DNA from: Agarophyton chilense
Lineage: Eukaryota; Rhodophyta; Florideophyceae; Gracilariales; Gracilariaceae
DNA: 64,000 nt
NCBI GenBank assembly: GCA_030374765.1
Contig: JARGXX010000007.1
Coordinates: forward strand, 124,001 to 188,000
Direction: 5' to 3'
Below, one piece after another: positions 1 to 12,460 of the stretch. The position numbers and the translations under genes are program-made. A model generated the notes under the pieces. That model was not told where the DNA came from, did no database searches, and saw only the letters and a program-made list of their open reading frames with translations. The stretch's first letter is position 1. Every line of letters begins with the position of its first letter.

Positions 1-3000
1 GTCCGTATACCGCTGGAAAGAAAAGAAGTAACCGCAGAAGAAAAAAGAACAGAAGGAGAAAGAAGAGACCATTCGGACACGAGTGACTCCGAATCGGATT
101 CGACCGAAACGACCGAATCGGAAGTGGATGAGGCTGCCGTTCGAGGCCTCAAACCACTGAAAACCACAAACGAACATTTCCTTAAGGTTCTAGACTACCA
201 GAACTACCGGCCGGCCGACATGTCCCCGAAATATTCTGGTTCGGTTGCTCGAAGAGTTTCCAAATGGGCCAAATGGATGCACCTAATCATTACGGACAAG
301 TTCTCGGGTTCCGTTCGCATTGCTGTTCTTAGGTTTCTCAGTTTGTTCCGTACGGCCTGTGATCAGATCGGTGCCCGCGAGGGCGCCACTTTGTAGTTTT
401 TCCAATTCTTCCTTACAGAAAAGGCGCGTGACCGAGTGGTTTCGAAGATATCTGGCTCAACTGTCCTCGTGGATGCTCAAAACCGTGAGACCCTCCGGTC
501 ATACCCTCATGTTGTTTATTATCTCCTGGAAACTTATGACACGGATGACATTATAATGGATGCCCACCAGGAAGTAATATCCTTTCGGCAGAGCTCCACG
601 ATGACCGAATCTGGTCTCGCCGACCACATATGGAAGAAGACTTACGGATGTGGAAATGTGTTTTCCAAATGACAGCTTAAACGCCACTTCATCACGGGAT
701 CGCTCTCTGCCTTTCGGACACATGTGCGCGATTACCACACGGGAAATCCGCAATACTCCTTCCGAAGGCTTGTTACCTACGCCGAGAGTTATGGCAAAAT
801 CTATAGGACCTCCAGGCACAACGCTGATATAACCAGAGGACACGCAACTCTATTGCGTAAATCTAACCAAGCCCATTTGGTTAGCTCCGCGGAGTCGGAC
901 ATGGAGGCTTCACTGCATTACTCCGATTCGGGAGATGCCCTAACGGTCAATTTTAGTGCTGTTCCGTCCGGGCCCTCATCATATTCCTCCCAGGAAACGA
1001 CGGCAACCACTGGACCACTCACATCAAAGTATTCTCCCTTCCCGCCCCGCAAGGACGTTTTGTTCGCTCCCCAAGGGCTTGCTTCCTCTGTCTTTCAGTG
1101 ACCCAAACTTGTGACAGTACGAGGTTTCTGCTTGAGAACGCCCGTAAACCCCTCTTAGCCCTAAGGGAAGAGAATTACCGGGTGCAGAGATCCGAAGGAA
1201 TGTATAACAGGGCAAAGCAACGAACCACAGGGACCCCTGGAAGCTCACGCTATGCCACGCCTCAAGATACTCCGATCAAAGCCCCACAGGTCCACGCCAT
1301 TGTAGATCCTACGGATGACCCCGTGGAAGAACCTTATCCTCAGCAAGAAACAGAAACCCCATCGGAAAAATCTTAGAGGAACGACTCGAGGCAACTCCTT
1401 CCCCTTTAAGCCCCTGCCTCAACCAATTGGATGGTCATGAGCAAGAGAGCTCCTCACCTCCCAATACGAACCACCCACAATGGACCACTCAGGATGAACC
1501 ACAATTGGAATACAGTAACGACCCCGTCTGTATCGTCAGGAAAGAGAACTATAAAGGTCGAGTAACCGTAGGACTTCGTTTCAACAACTCTCGAATGATC
1601 ACAGGTGTATTGAATACAGGCGCTGGTCCCAATTTGGCCCAGACTAAACTACTCCCACTGGGTTGGAAAGATTTCGTTCAGGCAAGGAAGACCCCAAGGA
1701 TTACCGATGCATCACGTAGAACAATGGACATTAAAGAAATATTACCACTTTACCTCCAGGCGGGACAATTCAAAGTCCGCACGTGGTTCGTTGTATGCCC
1801 TAACTTGGGCGCTGAGAGAATCCTAGGGACCTCTTTTATCGACCGATACATTAAGCCTATTTATTCAGGCCTTAGGAAAGTCGCATTATACCGCACCCCG
1901 TCCATCTCCATAACTGGTTCCGCCCCTGGCCCAGAAGCGAACTGCAAACGTGCGGCTGTCTCCAAAAACACTAAGTCTAATAAGGTTTGCCTGTACTACA
2001 CACTGCATGGACCTTCAGGATGATTCTAGACCACAGTTCCAGCACCCGTACCGTACCGGCCTTAAAGGTAGGGAGATTGTCGCCGACCAAATGGACAAGA
2101 TGCGCAAAGCTCAAGTCCTAGAGCCGGCGCCTCAAAACCAATCTAAATGGGCAAGTCCCCTTGTCCATGTGGCGAGGAAAGATGGCTCCGTCAGGTTCTG
2201 TGTCGACTACAGGAAGCTGAATGCAGTAACCACGAGGGACTTATACGCAATACCCCGCATGTACGACTGCCTGGATTCTTTAGGCTAAACTGTCAGACTG
2301 GACGCTAACTCGGGATATTGGAAAATCCCTTTGGCCGAAGACGCGAAAGCGCTGACAACCTTTATCACCGATGAGGGTCTGTTCAGATTTACTCGTATGC
2401 CTTTTGGTTTGAAAAATGCACCAGCCACTTTCAAACTGGTAATGGACATTATACTGTCCAGAGTCAAATGGAAGTTCGCCCTGGTCTATTTGGATGACGT
2501 TATAATCTTCTCACCGACCGTAAAAGAATACTTTTGCCACGTGAAGAAGGTGCTAAAAATCCTACAGGATGCTGGAGTAACACTGAAACTCCGCCAATGC
2601 GCTTTCTTCCAGGCCTCAGTGGACTGTTTTGGCCACATTGTCCTCCCGGGAAAGCTAAAGGTGGCCACACGGACCACAAATGCGATTCACCAGTCTAAGC
2701 CTCCTAGGACACACACGGAACTAAGATTTTTCGTGGGCTTTTGAAACGTTTACCGACGGTTCGTCCAAGGGTTTGCAAAGATCCCGGCCCCTTTCGACGC
2801 GATTCTGAAGAAGGGAACACCTTCGCAGTTCGAAGCCCTTATCGACGACTAGTAAGAAGCATTTCAGACCCTAAAGGACAAATTGCTGAACCCACCCATA
2901 TTGGCTTTACCAAAGCCCAATAGGCCTTTCTTCGTGGACACAGATGCCTCTGATGTCTAAGTGGGTTGTGCACTACTAGAGGAACAGGAGTCACCGAAAG

Positions 3001-5497
3001 ACTATCGACCTATTGGCTACTGGAGCAGAACGCTCACTAGCGCGGAGCGAAACTACAGTACGACCGAAAAGGAATGTCTAGCCATCGTATGGTCCGTATT
3101 GACACTACGTCCGTACCTCGAGGGAACCAGGTTTACCAATAGGACAGACCATGATTCACTCCGCTGGTTACTCAATATGGCCTGTGCCTCGAGTCGCCTC
3201 GCTAGGTGGGGCCTCAGGCTGTCAGAATATGACTACGAGATAACCCATAGGCCAGGCATCAAGAACCAGGCAGCGGATGCCCTCTAGCGAATCAATACCG
3301 ACGGAACCGATGACACTCCATTGGACGACCTAAATCCCACCCCCTTTACAGATGATGGACCTCAGAACTACAGGGAAACAGATGACTTTACGGGTAAGTT
3401 GCCATCAGAGGACCCTGAGGTAAAGGAGAACAAAGTATACCTATTGGACTGGGAGACAATACCGCCCAATTCAGCACCACCTCAGGTTAATGCGATAGCC
3501 CCGGACGAAAAAAACTCCTCCCTATAACTATTGAGGAACTTTTACAGGCACAGGTCGAAGACGAGTATTGAAAGGAATTAGCCGAATTGGTAGGAACCCC
3601 ATGATGTCTGTTGGACTATGACCGATTTGGACTAGTATGTCGCCGCTCACCGCTGGATGGCGCACTCCAACGGGCAATACCAACTTCGCTAAGGGCACAA
3701 TCCCTATACCTCGCCCATTTCCCCCGCTTGGCTTGTCACCCTCGAGGCCGACGAATGTAACGGAACCTAAGGAAATCCTTCTACTGGCCACGAATGGCGC
3801 AGGCCCTATGGCAAACCGCACGGAACTGTGCATCGTGCGCACAGATCCGATGGTCTCGCGCCAACCATCAGACCAAATTGAAGCTCTTACCCGCCTCAGG
3901 TCCAATGGAATTTGTCGCAATGGATATACTTGGGCCTTTGCCTAAATCGTCCCATGGGAAATGGATAGTTTTCGTTATAACTGATAGGTTTACCAAACTT
4001 ACCCGAGCCCGCCCTACCCATAAGAAAGGCAACGGCCACGGATGTCGCCACGGCCTTCTTATCCCACTGGTTATATCCACATGGCATGCCACTTTACCTC
4101 CTAACGGATAACAGCAGCCAGTTTGTATCCAAATTCTTCTCACACGTTTGTGCTACCTTAGGAATCAAACATTTGACCACCACGGCGTACCAACCGCAGA
4201 CCAATGGCCAAGCCGAATGCTTCAACCGCACCCTTCTAGACCGATTGGCGCACTACGTTTCGGAGCACCAATTGGATTGGGAGAACTACGTTGAGCCATT
4301 GGTTTATGCGTACAACACGCAAAAGCACGCTTCCACAGGGACAACGCGTTCAGACTTAACGGTAACAAGAGCGCGGCCGCCGATAGCTGTTGACCTTCAG
4401 GAGTCTATCATACCCCAGGAAACAACCGAAGGGATGACTCCTACCCAGGTGAATCGATACTCGCGCCGACGCATTGACCGCATTCTCCAATCAACCAGAA
4501 CTGTACTAACAAAATCCCAACGGCGCTACAAGTTCAATCTCAACAAAGCCTTTTGGAACACACCGACCTTTGGGAAAGGAGACCTGGTCTACTTGGACTG
4601 GCCACCGAAGGACAGTGAAGAACTTGAGGACACTACGCGGAAGCTCTCACCCCGCTCTACGGGACCATACAAAGTCCTTAAGGCCAAGGAACACACCATC
4701 ACGTTGCTCATCGACTTGCTACAGAACACCGTATCTATTGACCGCGTGACACGAGCTCCCAGTTCTTCCGGACCACCAAAGTCCCAGCCCCCTGGCCCAA
4801 CGGAAGAACCACGACCTCAGGTCGACGATCTAGTCTCCACACCCCCTAAAGCAGTTCCCGAGGACCCGACTAGCCCCACGGACACGATGGTCAATGGCAA
4901 CTACTATGACCCATCGCTCCCAACCAAGTCCGATGGATTCGCCGCTCTGGACCACACTCTCCTTCCGGAAGATGAACATCAACCGGAATATGTGATTGAG
5001 CGCATCATCTCCGCCGGTCGGGGAGAAGATGGAACTATGCGCTATGGCGTCCGTTGGTTCAGCTACACACATGAGGAAGATACTTGGCAAGAGCCTCAAA
5101 CCATTCTGGCTAATTTTATGGCCCACTATTGGCGCAGAATGGGCCAATCGAAGCGCGGCCTTCAGGAGGGGGCAACCACTGGTTCTAATAATCCAATCAT
5201 TGGTCGAAATATTTCCAAACCGCCTCCCAAACCGCCTCCTGACACGACGGCATGCCGGAGAACGAAGGTTCGTCGTAGCTCCCACATCAGGGAACAAAGT
5301 CAGTCCTGAGGAAGACCCGAGACGCTCTCAAGATGGGATGCCGTCCCGGGGCACGCACAGTTGAGATACAAGAAAGACATTGGGAAAGCACAAGCACTTC
5401 ATTATTTAACTTATTCCAGTAACTCACAGAGGCCTAACAGCCCTCGGCATGACTTCAAGGTTCGCGGAAGCGCTTTGAACACCAACGGCAACGGGAC

Positions 5498-7798
5498 TCA
5501 CTGGGGCGGGGCAGGAGTGACTTCGTCGTCCTCATTGGAACCTGCAGCAGTGAAATAGGGACTCGGGTCACCCAAGGAGCCAACTAAACCACCTGAACAG
5601 GCCCCAACGAGCCGAGCACGCTTCTTCGGTGGAGATTCACCTGAGGAACTATTGTCACCATCGAAAACCTCCTGGTTACTCAAGTTAAGACCATACTGGG
5701 CATCCAAGTCTGCAGTAACCCCCTGGGACATCGCCTGCGCATTCTGCAGCAGAATATTGACCATGGCGGTCTTCAGGTCCTCACCCTGTTGAACAACCGC
5801 GGCGTAGTGAGCCAAGAAATGCGCCTAGGAGTAGGCTTCTCTCAGGACTGTCGCAATTTCCATCGAGGCAGTGATACCAACGGTATGGCAGACATGACGG
5901 AGATCCGCGGCTGCAGCCATAACCGAAGCAGGAAAGTGTACCAACGAAGAGGACGGAGCGATGTCGACGCTCCCGGTGGATTTTTGAGCACGTGCCTCGC
6001 CTGCAGAACTGTCGGTTTCGACAGTAATCTCGCCAAGAGGAATATTCACTTGGGCGACGGGCGGCTGATACGAGAGCTCATCCTGAGGAGCAGTGCCCGG
6101 AGGAGCTGGAGGAGGGGAAGCAGTCGGCAACACCACAGCGAACTCGACCGGAGGATGAACGCCCTCCACGGGTAGGTCAAAGGGATCTTCACCGAAGGAT
6201 TCTCCATCGGACATACCAGCAGGGACCAACGGCGTGGCTTCTACACCAGGCTCGAAGAACAGAGGATCGAAACCAATGGCCTTCGGATAATAGTCAGGCG
6301 CATGACGTCTCGGAATTTCCGATGGTTGATTCCCCAAAGGCTTGGCGTGATAGGCACGAGCGTCGTCCCAACCCTGAGGATGCAGCGGAATCGGCGTGAA
6401 TGAGTCGGTATCCCAGGCATACCAAAGGAAAACGGGAGTCTTGCCCCACTCCACCTGTAGGACATGATCCAAATGGGCCTCGGTCTTCTCGACGTCGAAC
6501 TGAGTCCCACGGACGATATTGTGGATGCCCAGGTCCCTTAAAAAGCGGATCATGATGTCCGGGAGCGGGATAAGGTGACCACGAGGACCGGGTATGTTCT
6601 TATCGTACCACACTCTCCAATCCTCCGAACGGACATTACCACGGATTTTGTACTTCGAGGTATCCAGAAAAGCCATAAGGGACATTACGCCGACTTCAAC
6701 GAGGAGTACCTGCCGGAAGAGCCACGACCTTCGGTTATTGTCAGCTCTCATGAGTTGGGACGAGTTGTACGCCACCACGGACGGCGTAGAAACCAGAAGG
6801 AGCGGCGAAACACTCCAATACATGGCCCATTGGTTCTCATCCTCGTGGGGAAGCGAGAGGTTCAACGGAAGGCGTTTGTCGGCGCTCATGTCGTGGAACA
6901 CCAATTAGTGCCAACAAAAGAAGAATCCAAGGGATTGACGCAGACGACCATCGGGCTCGTGCATCTCGTTCCAATCGACCTGGTTGGACATCCAGAATAA
7001 GTGGTCGTACGATGGCCCGAAGCACATAAGCGCCAAGAGGTTGTGACCAGCTGCAGGAAAGCACACATGAGGCGAGATGAAGTCCGTGTATAGGTTCGAA
7101 TGGAGTTTGTTCACCCTGAAATTGTAGTTGGCTTCCTCCTCGCAGCAATCGTACGGCATGTCCACTTGGACGAGCGTGAGACATCGCGTCGCCAAATGCG
7201 GATCCACCGGACAATGCAACCATCGGTTATACCACGAGACGCTGCGCGCGTTCTTGCTGCTCCTCCGGAAGTCGGGTATCTTGGCAAACCTTCGGGCGTC
7301 GAGGTAAATATGGCAAAACATTTGGTATTGATCAACAGAGGACGGAACAACGGCATGACGTACTGCCCGCGGGTTTCGTCCGATGGTATGGCCATAGCGG
7401 TCCCCAGGACGTTCGTAGGCCACTTGGTATCTCGAGGAGCTTCCCGCTGGGTTGTTCGAAGTCATGATACCGCTGGCCCAAGGTTGGTCTGCCGGAAAAG
7501 AGATGGGAGAGCCGACGGAGGGAACAAAGTGCGAAGGAAGTACGGCGTATCCGACAGGCTTATAAGGCGGGTCCGCTATCGGGCGCGATAAATGGAAAAG
7601 TACCACGATGGTGAAAGAGGTTACGGAATCGACCCGGACGGACTGACAGGCGTGGACTACGGTGGACCAAGAGCGGAGGGTCGCTAAAGGAAGAACTGAG
7701 ACTAAGGAAGAAGCCAATGGACCCCCTCGGAAACGAGACGCAAGGAATACGCCGGCGATGCTCTTATGAACAGCGCTCACGGCGCGTGGGTTTTCCAT
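5498..7798 (-). mobile_element. Long antisense reading frame inside the gypsy element
   Basis: Between the chromodomain and the 3' LTR the minus strand holds one nearly continuous frame of about 760 codons, interrupted in a couple of places, so it is a fossil like its host element. I do not recognise the product. The first half has aromatic- and Cys-rich globular-looking sequence. The second half becomes Pro/Asp/Glu-rich and ends in a Ser-rich tail with a basic PPKKRARL nuclear-localisation-like stretch. The start is the first in-frame ATG, about 145 bp inside the 3' LTR edge, so transcription could begin in the LTR. Antisense extra ORFs in this position are known in some plant gypsy elements (RIRE2, Grande). 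Relationship to those is not shown by sequence. It could instead be a captured host gene. Confidence 0.6.
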
Positions 7799-7942
7799 CC
7801 TTAGGCAAATTAATTGCCCTTCGGCTCCAATGGTTAGCTCACGCTTCCCCGCATCTCCGCAAGCGGTGACGACGCGACGTCCCGTCGCGCGCAATGGTAT
7901 CGAGAGCAACGAAGTGTTTGCGTCCCTGTTATGGAACCCACA

Positions 7943-8820
7943 TGACAACGAATGCTGAAGAGAAACGTCCTCCAGGGAGGTTTTTGGGGACTTAAGTTTT
8001 TTCCGGAGCCTCCGGCGTGCAACCTCGTTATGAGTAGGAGTAATCCGCTTTCACGGCGACACCCGGAACGCCGGTGATGCACCGGCGGGACCGGGTGCCA
8101 TACACGTGGCCGCAGCGCCCGCGCGACACGTGGCCGCCAGATTGGCCCCTTTTGTTAGACCGACATTTAGCTATTTAGGATAGACTTTATTTATTGTATT
8201 CTACGGTGACTACAGTACTTAGGCCGCCGGCTTCGCGGCCGCCGGTCCAGTAAAGTCTCCCCAACAAGGGTGATCTTGGTCTTCCAGATCTTGGCTCTGG
8301 GTCGAACCGCCTGCGCGGATATACAACTCCTTACGGAGGGATTTCCCGTGGTGCACGGCTTCCCAACCCCCTTGGACGTTCAAGCAGCCTTCGTGTGTTG
8401 GGTATCTATTCCCACTTTCGTGGTTCCGCCCGTGTATACGGTTTGCTACACCCGGCAGTGCCGGCTATTCCCGAGTCCCCTCTTGCGACTCGTGGTCAAC
8501 CTCGCCCTCTTGCCTCTGTTCCCATTTTCCTTCCCTTTTCCTCCCCTTCATTGGGCAATTCCCGCTCTTGCGGCTCGCACTGACACCTGTCGTGCTCGCC
8601 ACTCTCGTGGGTTTTGCCTCCTCAGAGGATACACAAGCACCGCTTCAGCGGATATTCTCGGCTTCTTTCAGCCTCCCTGCGCCCGTCGCGACGGTTCGGC
8701 TCCGGTTTACACCCGGCATTGCGCGCCGATCCCTGGGAGGGCTCTACCGCGCCGGTTACCTCGTGAGAGGAAGATCCAGACGTCTTCGTAGGTTTTCCCC
8801 CTTGGGGGCATTGTCCTACA
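7943..8820 (+). repeat. 3' LTR of the gypsy element
   Basis: The right edge ends in GCATTGTCCTACA, the inverse of the TGTAGGACAATGC start of the related solo LTR at 43468-44351. The last 80 bp align closely with that LTR (shared GAGGAAGATCC and CTTCGT blocks). The left edge (TGACAACGAATGC) is placed by length, since the solo copy is 884 bp, and by a diverged match, so it is approximate. A TATTTAGG...TTTATTTATT promoter-like segment lies near 8170-8200. A strong GC hairpin (GGCCGCCGGC / GCCGGCGGCC) follows at about 8222-8245. Confidence 0.7.
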
Positions 8821-11800
8821 AATGCTAGTATTTTATTTATTGTCATTTTTATGCTGGCATGCATTGCTATGATTATTATCTCCCTATCATTAGAATGTAA
8901 GGAACTCTCAAGCATTGCAATCTCCTTACATGAAATGGTATCATTGCAAATGCTACATGGATTTATTCACCAGGCATTGTCATAGTCTTCTACCTTACAT
9001 TTTATGTAGTTTGTATAAGGAGGCTACTCCTCTCACCTTTTTTTATCCATCACATTCACACTCATCCATCAATCATCCTGACTTCACCTCTCTACCTTGG
9101 TAGACACCACCGCCCACCTTTATCTCTCCTTACTCCCACCTATTTAATTGGGTTTGTGAATGTATCCTTCCACGACTTACTTCGGTATTCTAGTGGCGCA
9201 AAAAGTAAGTTCTTCAACAATGTCTATCGACATCAAGACGCCGTCTGCTGAATCAACACAACAGTCCCCTGGGACGAGCTTGAGGCAATCTGGACTTCGC
9301 CGTGACGGCCGAATCCCACGGAGGGAGATATGTGAAGGACCGATGATAACGGTTGAGCCCTGTAAGCTGCCGGGCCCCGAAGGATCTTGCAGATGACACG
9401 TGTACGGGTCGACATCAGGTGGAATCATGTAGATTATTAATTTATTTTAATTAGTGTAATAGATTAACAGTACAGTGGCAGGGAGATCTCAGCGCCTCGC
9501 CAGTACTATTCACTTGGCTCGAGTGACACTTCTCTCTTAGACTACGGTAGGCCTTGTTAGGATATTAAATAACCCCCTTTTGTATATTAGTTCCACCCTT
9601 TGGTCTTCAAGCCATCGTTTCCGTAGCTCCAACTTGTAGGACTAAGCAGTAAACGCCAGTTAATTGCACCAAGTACTCTGGGAGTGCCGCTGTCAAGGAT
9701 TCGAACGTTAGAAACCGCTCTTTCACGCTACCACCGGTCGAGACCCATACGCTGACCCAGCAGTCATTGCGTTACATCATATACTACCACTTGATCACTT
9801 GCCGATGTTAGAGAGGAAAAGAATGCTTATCTCGACTTTAGCTCCACTTTAAGATCTAGTCACTTTTTCTTATCTGCCTTGAGAGAAGGGGGCTCCCAGT
9901 TTTTTTCTTTTTGCTGGTCTGAACTATGATTTGGGTCGCGGCGCCAGTGATACTGGGGGGTAGCTTTTTGCAGCATTTAACGCTGTGCAGTAGAAGAAGA
10001 TCAAAGATCTCTATCTAGACGGAAATAATCTTGTCGACAACGTCAATGTCTTTGAAAGCTTCTCGTGGGGAGTGTTTTCTCTCTGCAATCACCCACTTTC
10101 TGAACCTTGTCGAGGTGTCATACGATGGAACTAGTCTATGTGCATAAAGAGCACTAGTCCACGAAGCACTGGAGTCCACAATTCCCGAAAGTGATAACGA
10201 CATTTGTAGTGGTCCAACAGCAAGAAGAGAACACTAAAAAAGAGCTGTTATTTAAATATTAAGGCTCGGAGACAGATAAGAAAACCTGGACGGGACAATG
10301 AAGTCCTATCCCGGCCAGGCTGTAATGAACAGCTTGAATTCCAGTTCAGTTCTGTGTTGAAGATTTTTGTGCCTGCATTAAAAACCAGAAAAACTTGAGG
10401 CAAGTCCTCACCGTTTGCCGTTTCACTAACCTTTCACGTAGCTAGTTGTTTGTTTGACCCCATTTCTTGAATTTTAGCATACCAAAGGAAACGCGGTATA
10501 GACATAATTTCATCCAAAAAGAACCCATGGGCTCCGTTGGTACAGTTCTCGGCTTCTTAGGAATTGATCGCAGATTGTGGCAAACATAGATTTTCTTCTC
10601 TTATGCATAACTTTGACTTCATCAGATATGCTCATTGAAAGGACGCTCTGAATTGTATCTGGAAGTGAGATACGAAGGCCAAAGCACCTGAACTTACTAG
10701 ATATGCTGTAAAGGTGAACATTTCTTGCAGAAATGAAAATGCCTTATCGAGTTTGCATAGTTTTGTCTCAAATTGATGAACAGCTGGATCCACTCTTCTC
10801 GAGAAGAATCGCTCTGAGCCTGATAACTTCTCTCATGGAAAAAAATGGAGACTGATCACTTCTTGAAGGGTGCTTAAACTGTGCTTCGTAGTTGTTTCGC
10901 TTCGTTGAAGACGATATTTCCGTCACTTCAAAACATGGAACCCCCATTTTTAACTCCTAGGGCATAGAAGACACATTCTGCGTAATATAGATCAAAAATA
11001 TCATTAAAACAGTGAGAGTCCATACTCAGCCTAGTTATTTGCATTAATTTGCTCACAGTATACCGGCAAATGTTACAAAATTGTTTGTTACAATCATCAC
11101 TAACGTTCATCTTACCTTCCGTGTGCGTCAAAACAGCTTGCTCAAAACAGTTTGCTCAAAACCATAGTAAAGCTGGTCATTTTCAAGTTTATTCTTGCTC
11201 TTTGATGAAAGCACTCGCAAAGAATTGCTTGTAAAAGAACATCCAAAATTCTAAAATACACAGGGTCTGTTTTTTTAATCTTATTTCAGTGGTTTAATTC
11301 TTGAGGCATCTTATTTTGCGTAGCATCCTTGATTGTAGCTGTGTTTGAAAAAGCGGGAAGAAGAAATGTTCGAAAGTATAGAAGTTTCGTTTGGGATATT
11401 AATGTCAGACTTTCTGGAAAAGCTTTTGCAGAAAATTGCTCTCGAAGATTATTGATAGAGCAAAACTTCAACAAGAGTGTGAGTGAGAGAAACAGGTTGG
11501 TGTTCGGTGGTCAGGATTGTATTTTGTGGTGTTTTACTGATGCAATCACAACAGTTGTACTGCTGTTGTCGAACCGAAATTGATGCTTGGCACATACATG
11601 CCTTTTGAGCTGCTGAAAAGTTTCGTTGGTTTAGCTTTGAGTCACATATCAAAACCCACATGAAGGAGGAAAATCGACAATTTGTGCACAACTAACATGC
11701 TACTGCCTATTTATTTGAAAATATATTTGGTATTGGACTGGTAATAACCTCTAATTTTATTTGTAGATGTCGTTAAGTAAAAACCACTTTTCGAAAAGAA

Positions 11801-12460
11801 AGTTTTGGGAGTTTTTTCGCCGCACGCTAAACAGGGACCGAATTAAAACAGATACCACGGATCAGCGGTAACAAATTTAGGTATTGTTGTCATTTCCAAA
11901 ACTTTGTTACGACTTGTTTATCTTCCAATCTTTTGGCAAGCATTGCCATCATTGTAGTCGTTCAAATCAGCACTGTTAAGAGTAGGTCACTCGTTTATTC
12001 ACGATAGTTGTCGCGCTTAGGGTGAATCGGTTCTGCAGATTTGGCGCGAAAGCTTGATGAAGGAGAGCAGCTAGGGTGAGATGAAGTTGACACAATAGAC
12101 TCACTGTCAAGGTGTACAGAACCAAATTTCCAAATTATTCTAAACCTCGCGGACTGTCCATGGCGCATGGAATGGTTTCGAGCAGGTCTACGAACTTATG
12201 ATTGGCTGTTGTTCAATCTTTTTGGTACGTGAAATACGTGTATATTCGCCCTGAATCGTGGAAATGGGCACCCGCAGATACGAGGCACACGTGGGGACTC
12301 CAGCGCTGGAGTAGCTTTCTGCTTTGCTTTGCGAGAAGCTGGCATTGAAGCTAATTGCCACCGACGCGTCTTGAGCTGGTGTCCACCATACCCATCGTTG
12401 CGCTCCCCAACCCCGCACCCACCCCTCGTAGATCCGCCGGTGCTAGTCTCCATCCTCCCG
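8821..12460. other. Gene-free spacer between retrotransposon and RPN1
   Basis: About 3.6 kb of moderately AT-rich DNA with only short frames lacking any family motif. A TGTTAGGATATT segment near 9555 and a tRNA-like TTCGAAT segment near 9700 could be debris of mobile elements, but neither has a partner end. No complete tRNA, rRNA or protein gene is seen. The last few hundred bases should hold the RPN1 promoter; no clear core element was found. Confidence 0.6.

Larger units (their letters stand above)
1..8820 (+). mobile_element. Ty3/gypsy chromovirus fossil, 5' end outside the window
   Basis: Old LTR retrotransposon copy read on the plus strand. Parts in order: a gag-like stretch (about 0.1-1.1 kb), aspartic protease region (about 1.5-2.0 kb), reverse transcriptase (about 2.0-2.75 kb, with FCVDYRKLNAVT and YLDDVIIFS), RNase H (about 2.9-3.3 kb), integrase (about 3.6-4.5 kb, with YQPQTNGQAECFNRT), and a chromodomain at the end of pol (about 4.97-5.14 kb, YGVRWFSYTHEEDTWQEP). 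The order RT-RNaseH-integrase plus chromodomain identifies the chromovirus branch of Ty3/gypsy. A long antisense frame and the 3' LTR follow. The copy is broken, with roughly ten breaks in the sense frame, and looks inactive and old. The 5' LTR lies left of the window, so target duplication and LTR divergence cannot be read here. Confidence 0.9.

Noticed and set aside
9555-9720. Possible solo LTR starting TGTTAGGATATT
   Set aside because: No matching inverse end, target duplication or second copy was found in the window.
9660-9745. tRNA-like segment on the minus strand (GTTCGAATCC B-box-like)
   Set aside because: The T-stem pairs poorly and no acceptor or anticodon stem could be drawn. At most a tRNA-derived fragment.
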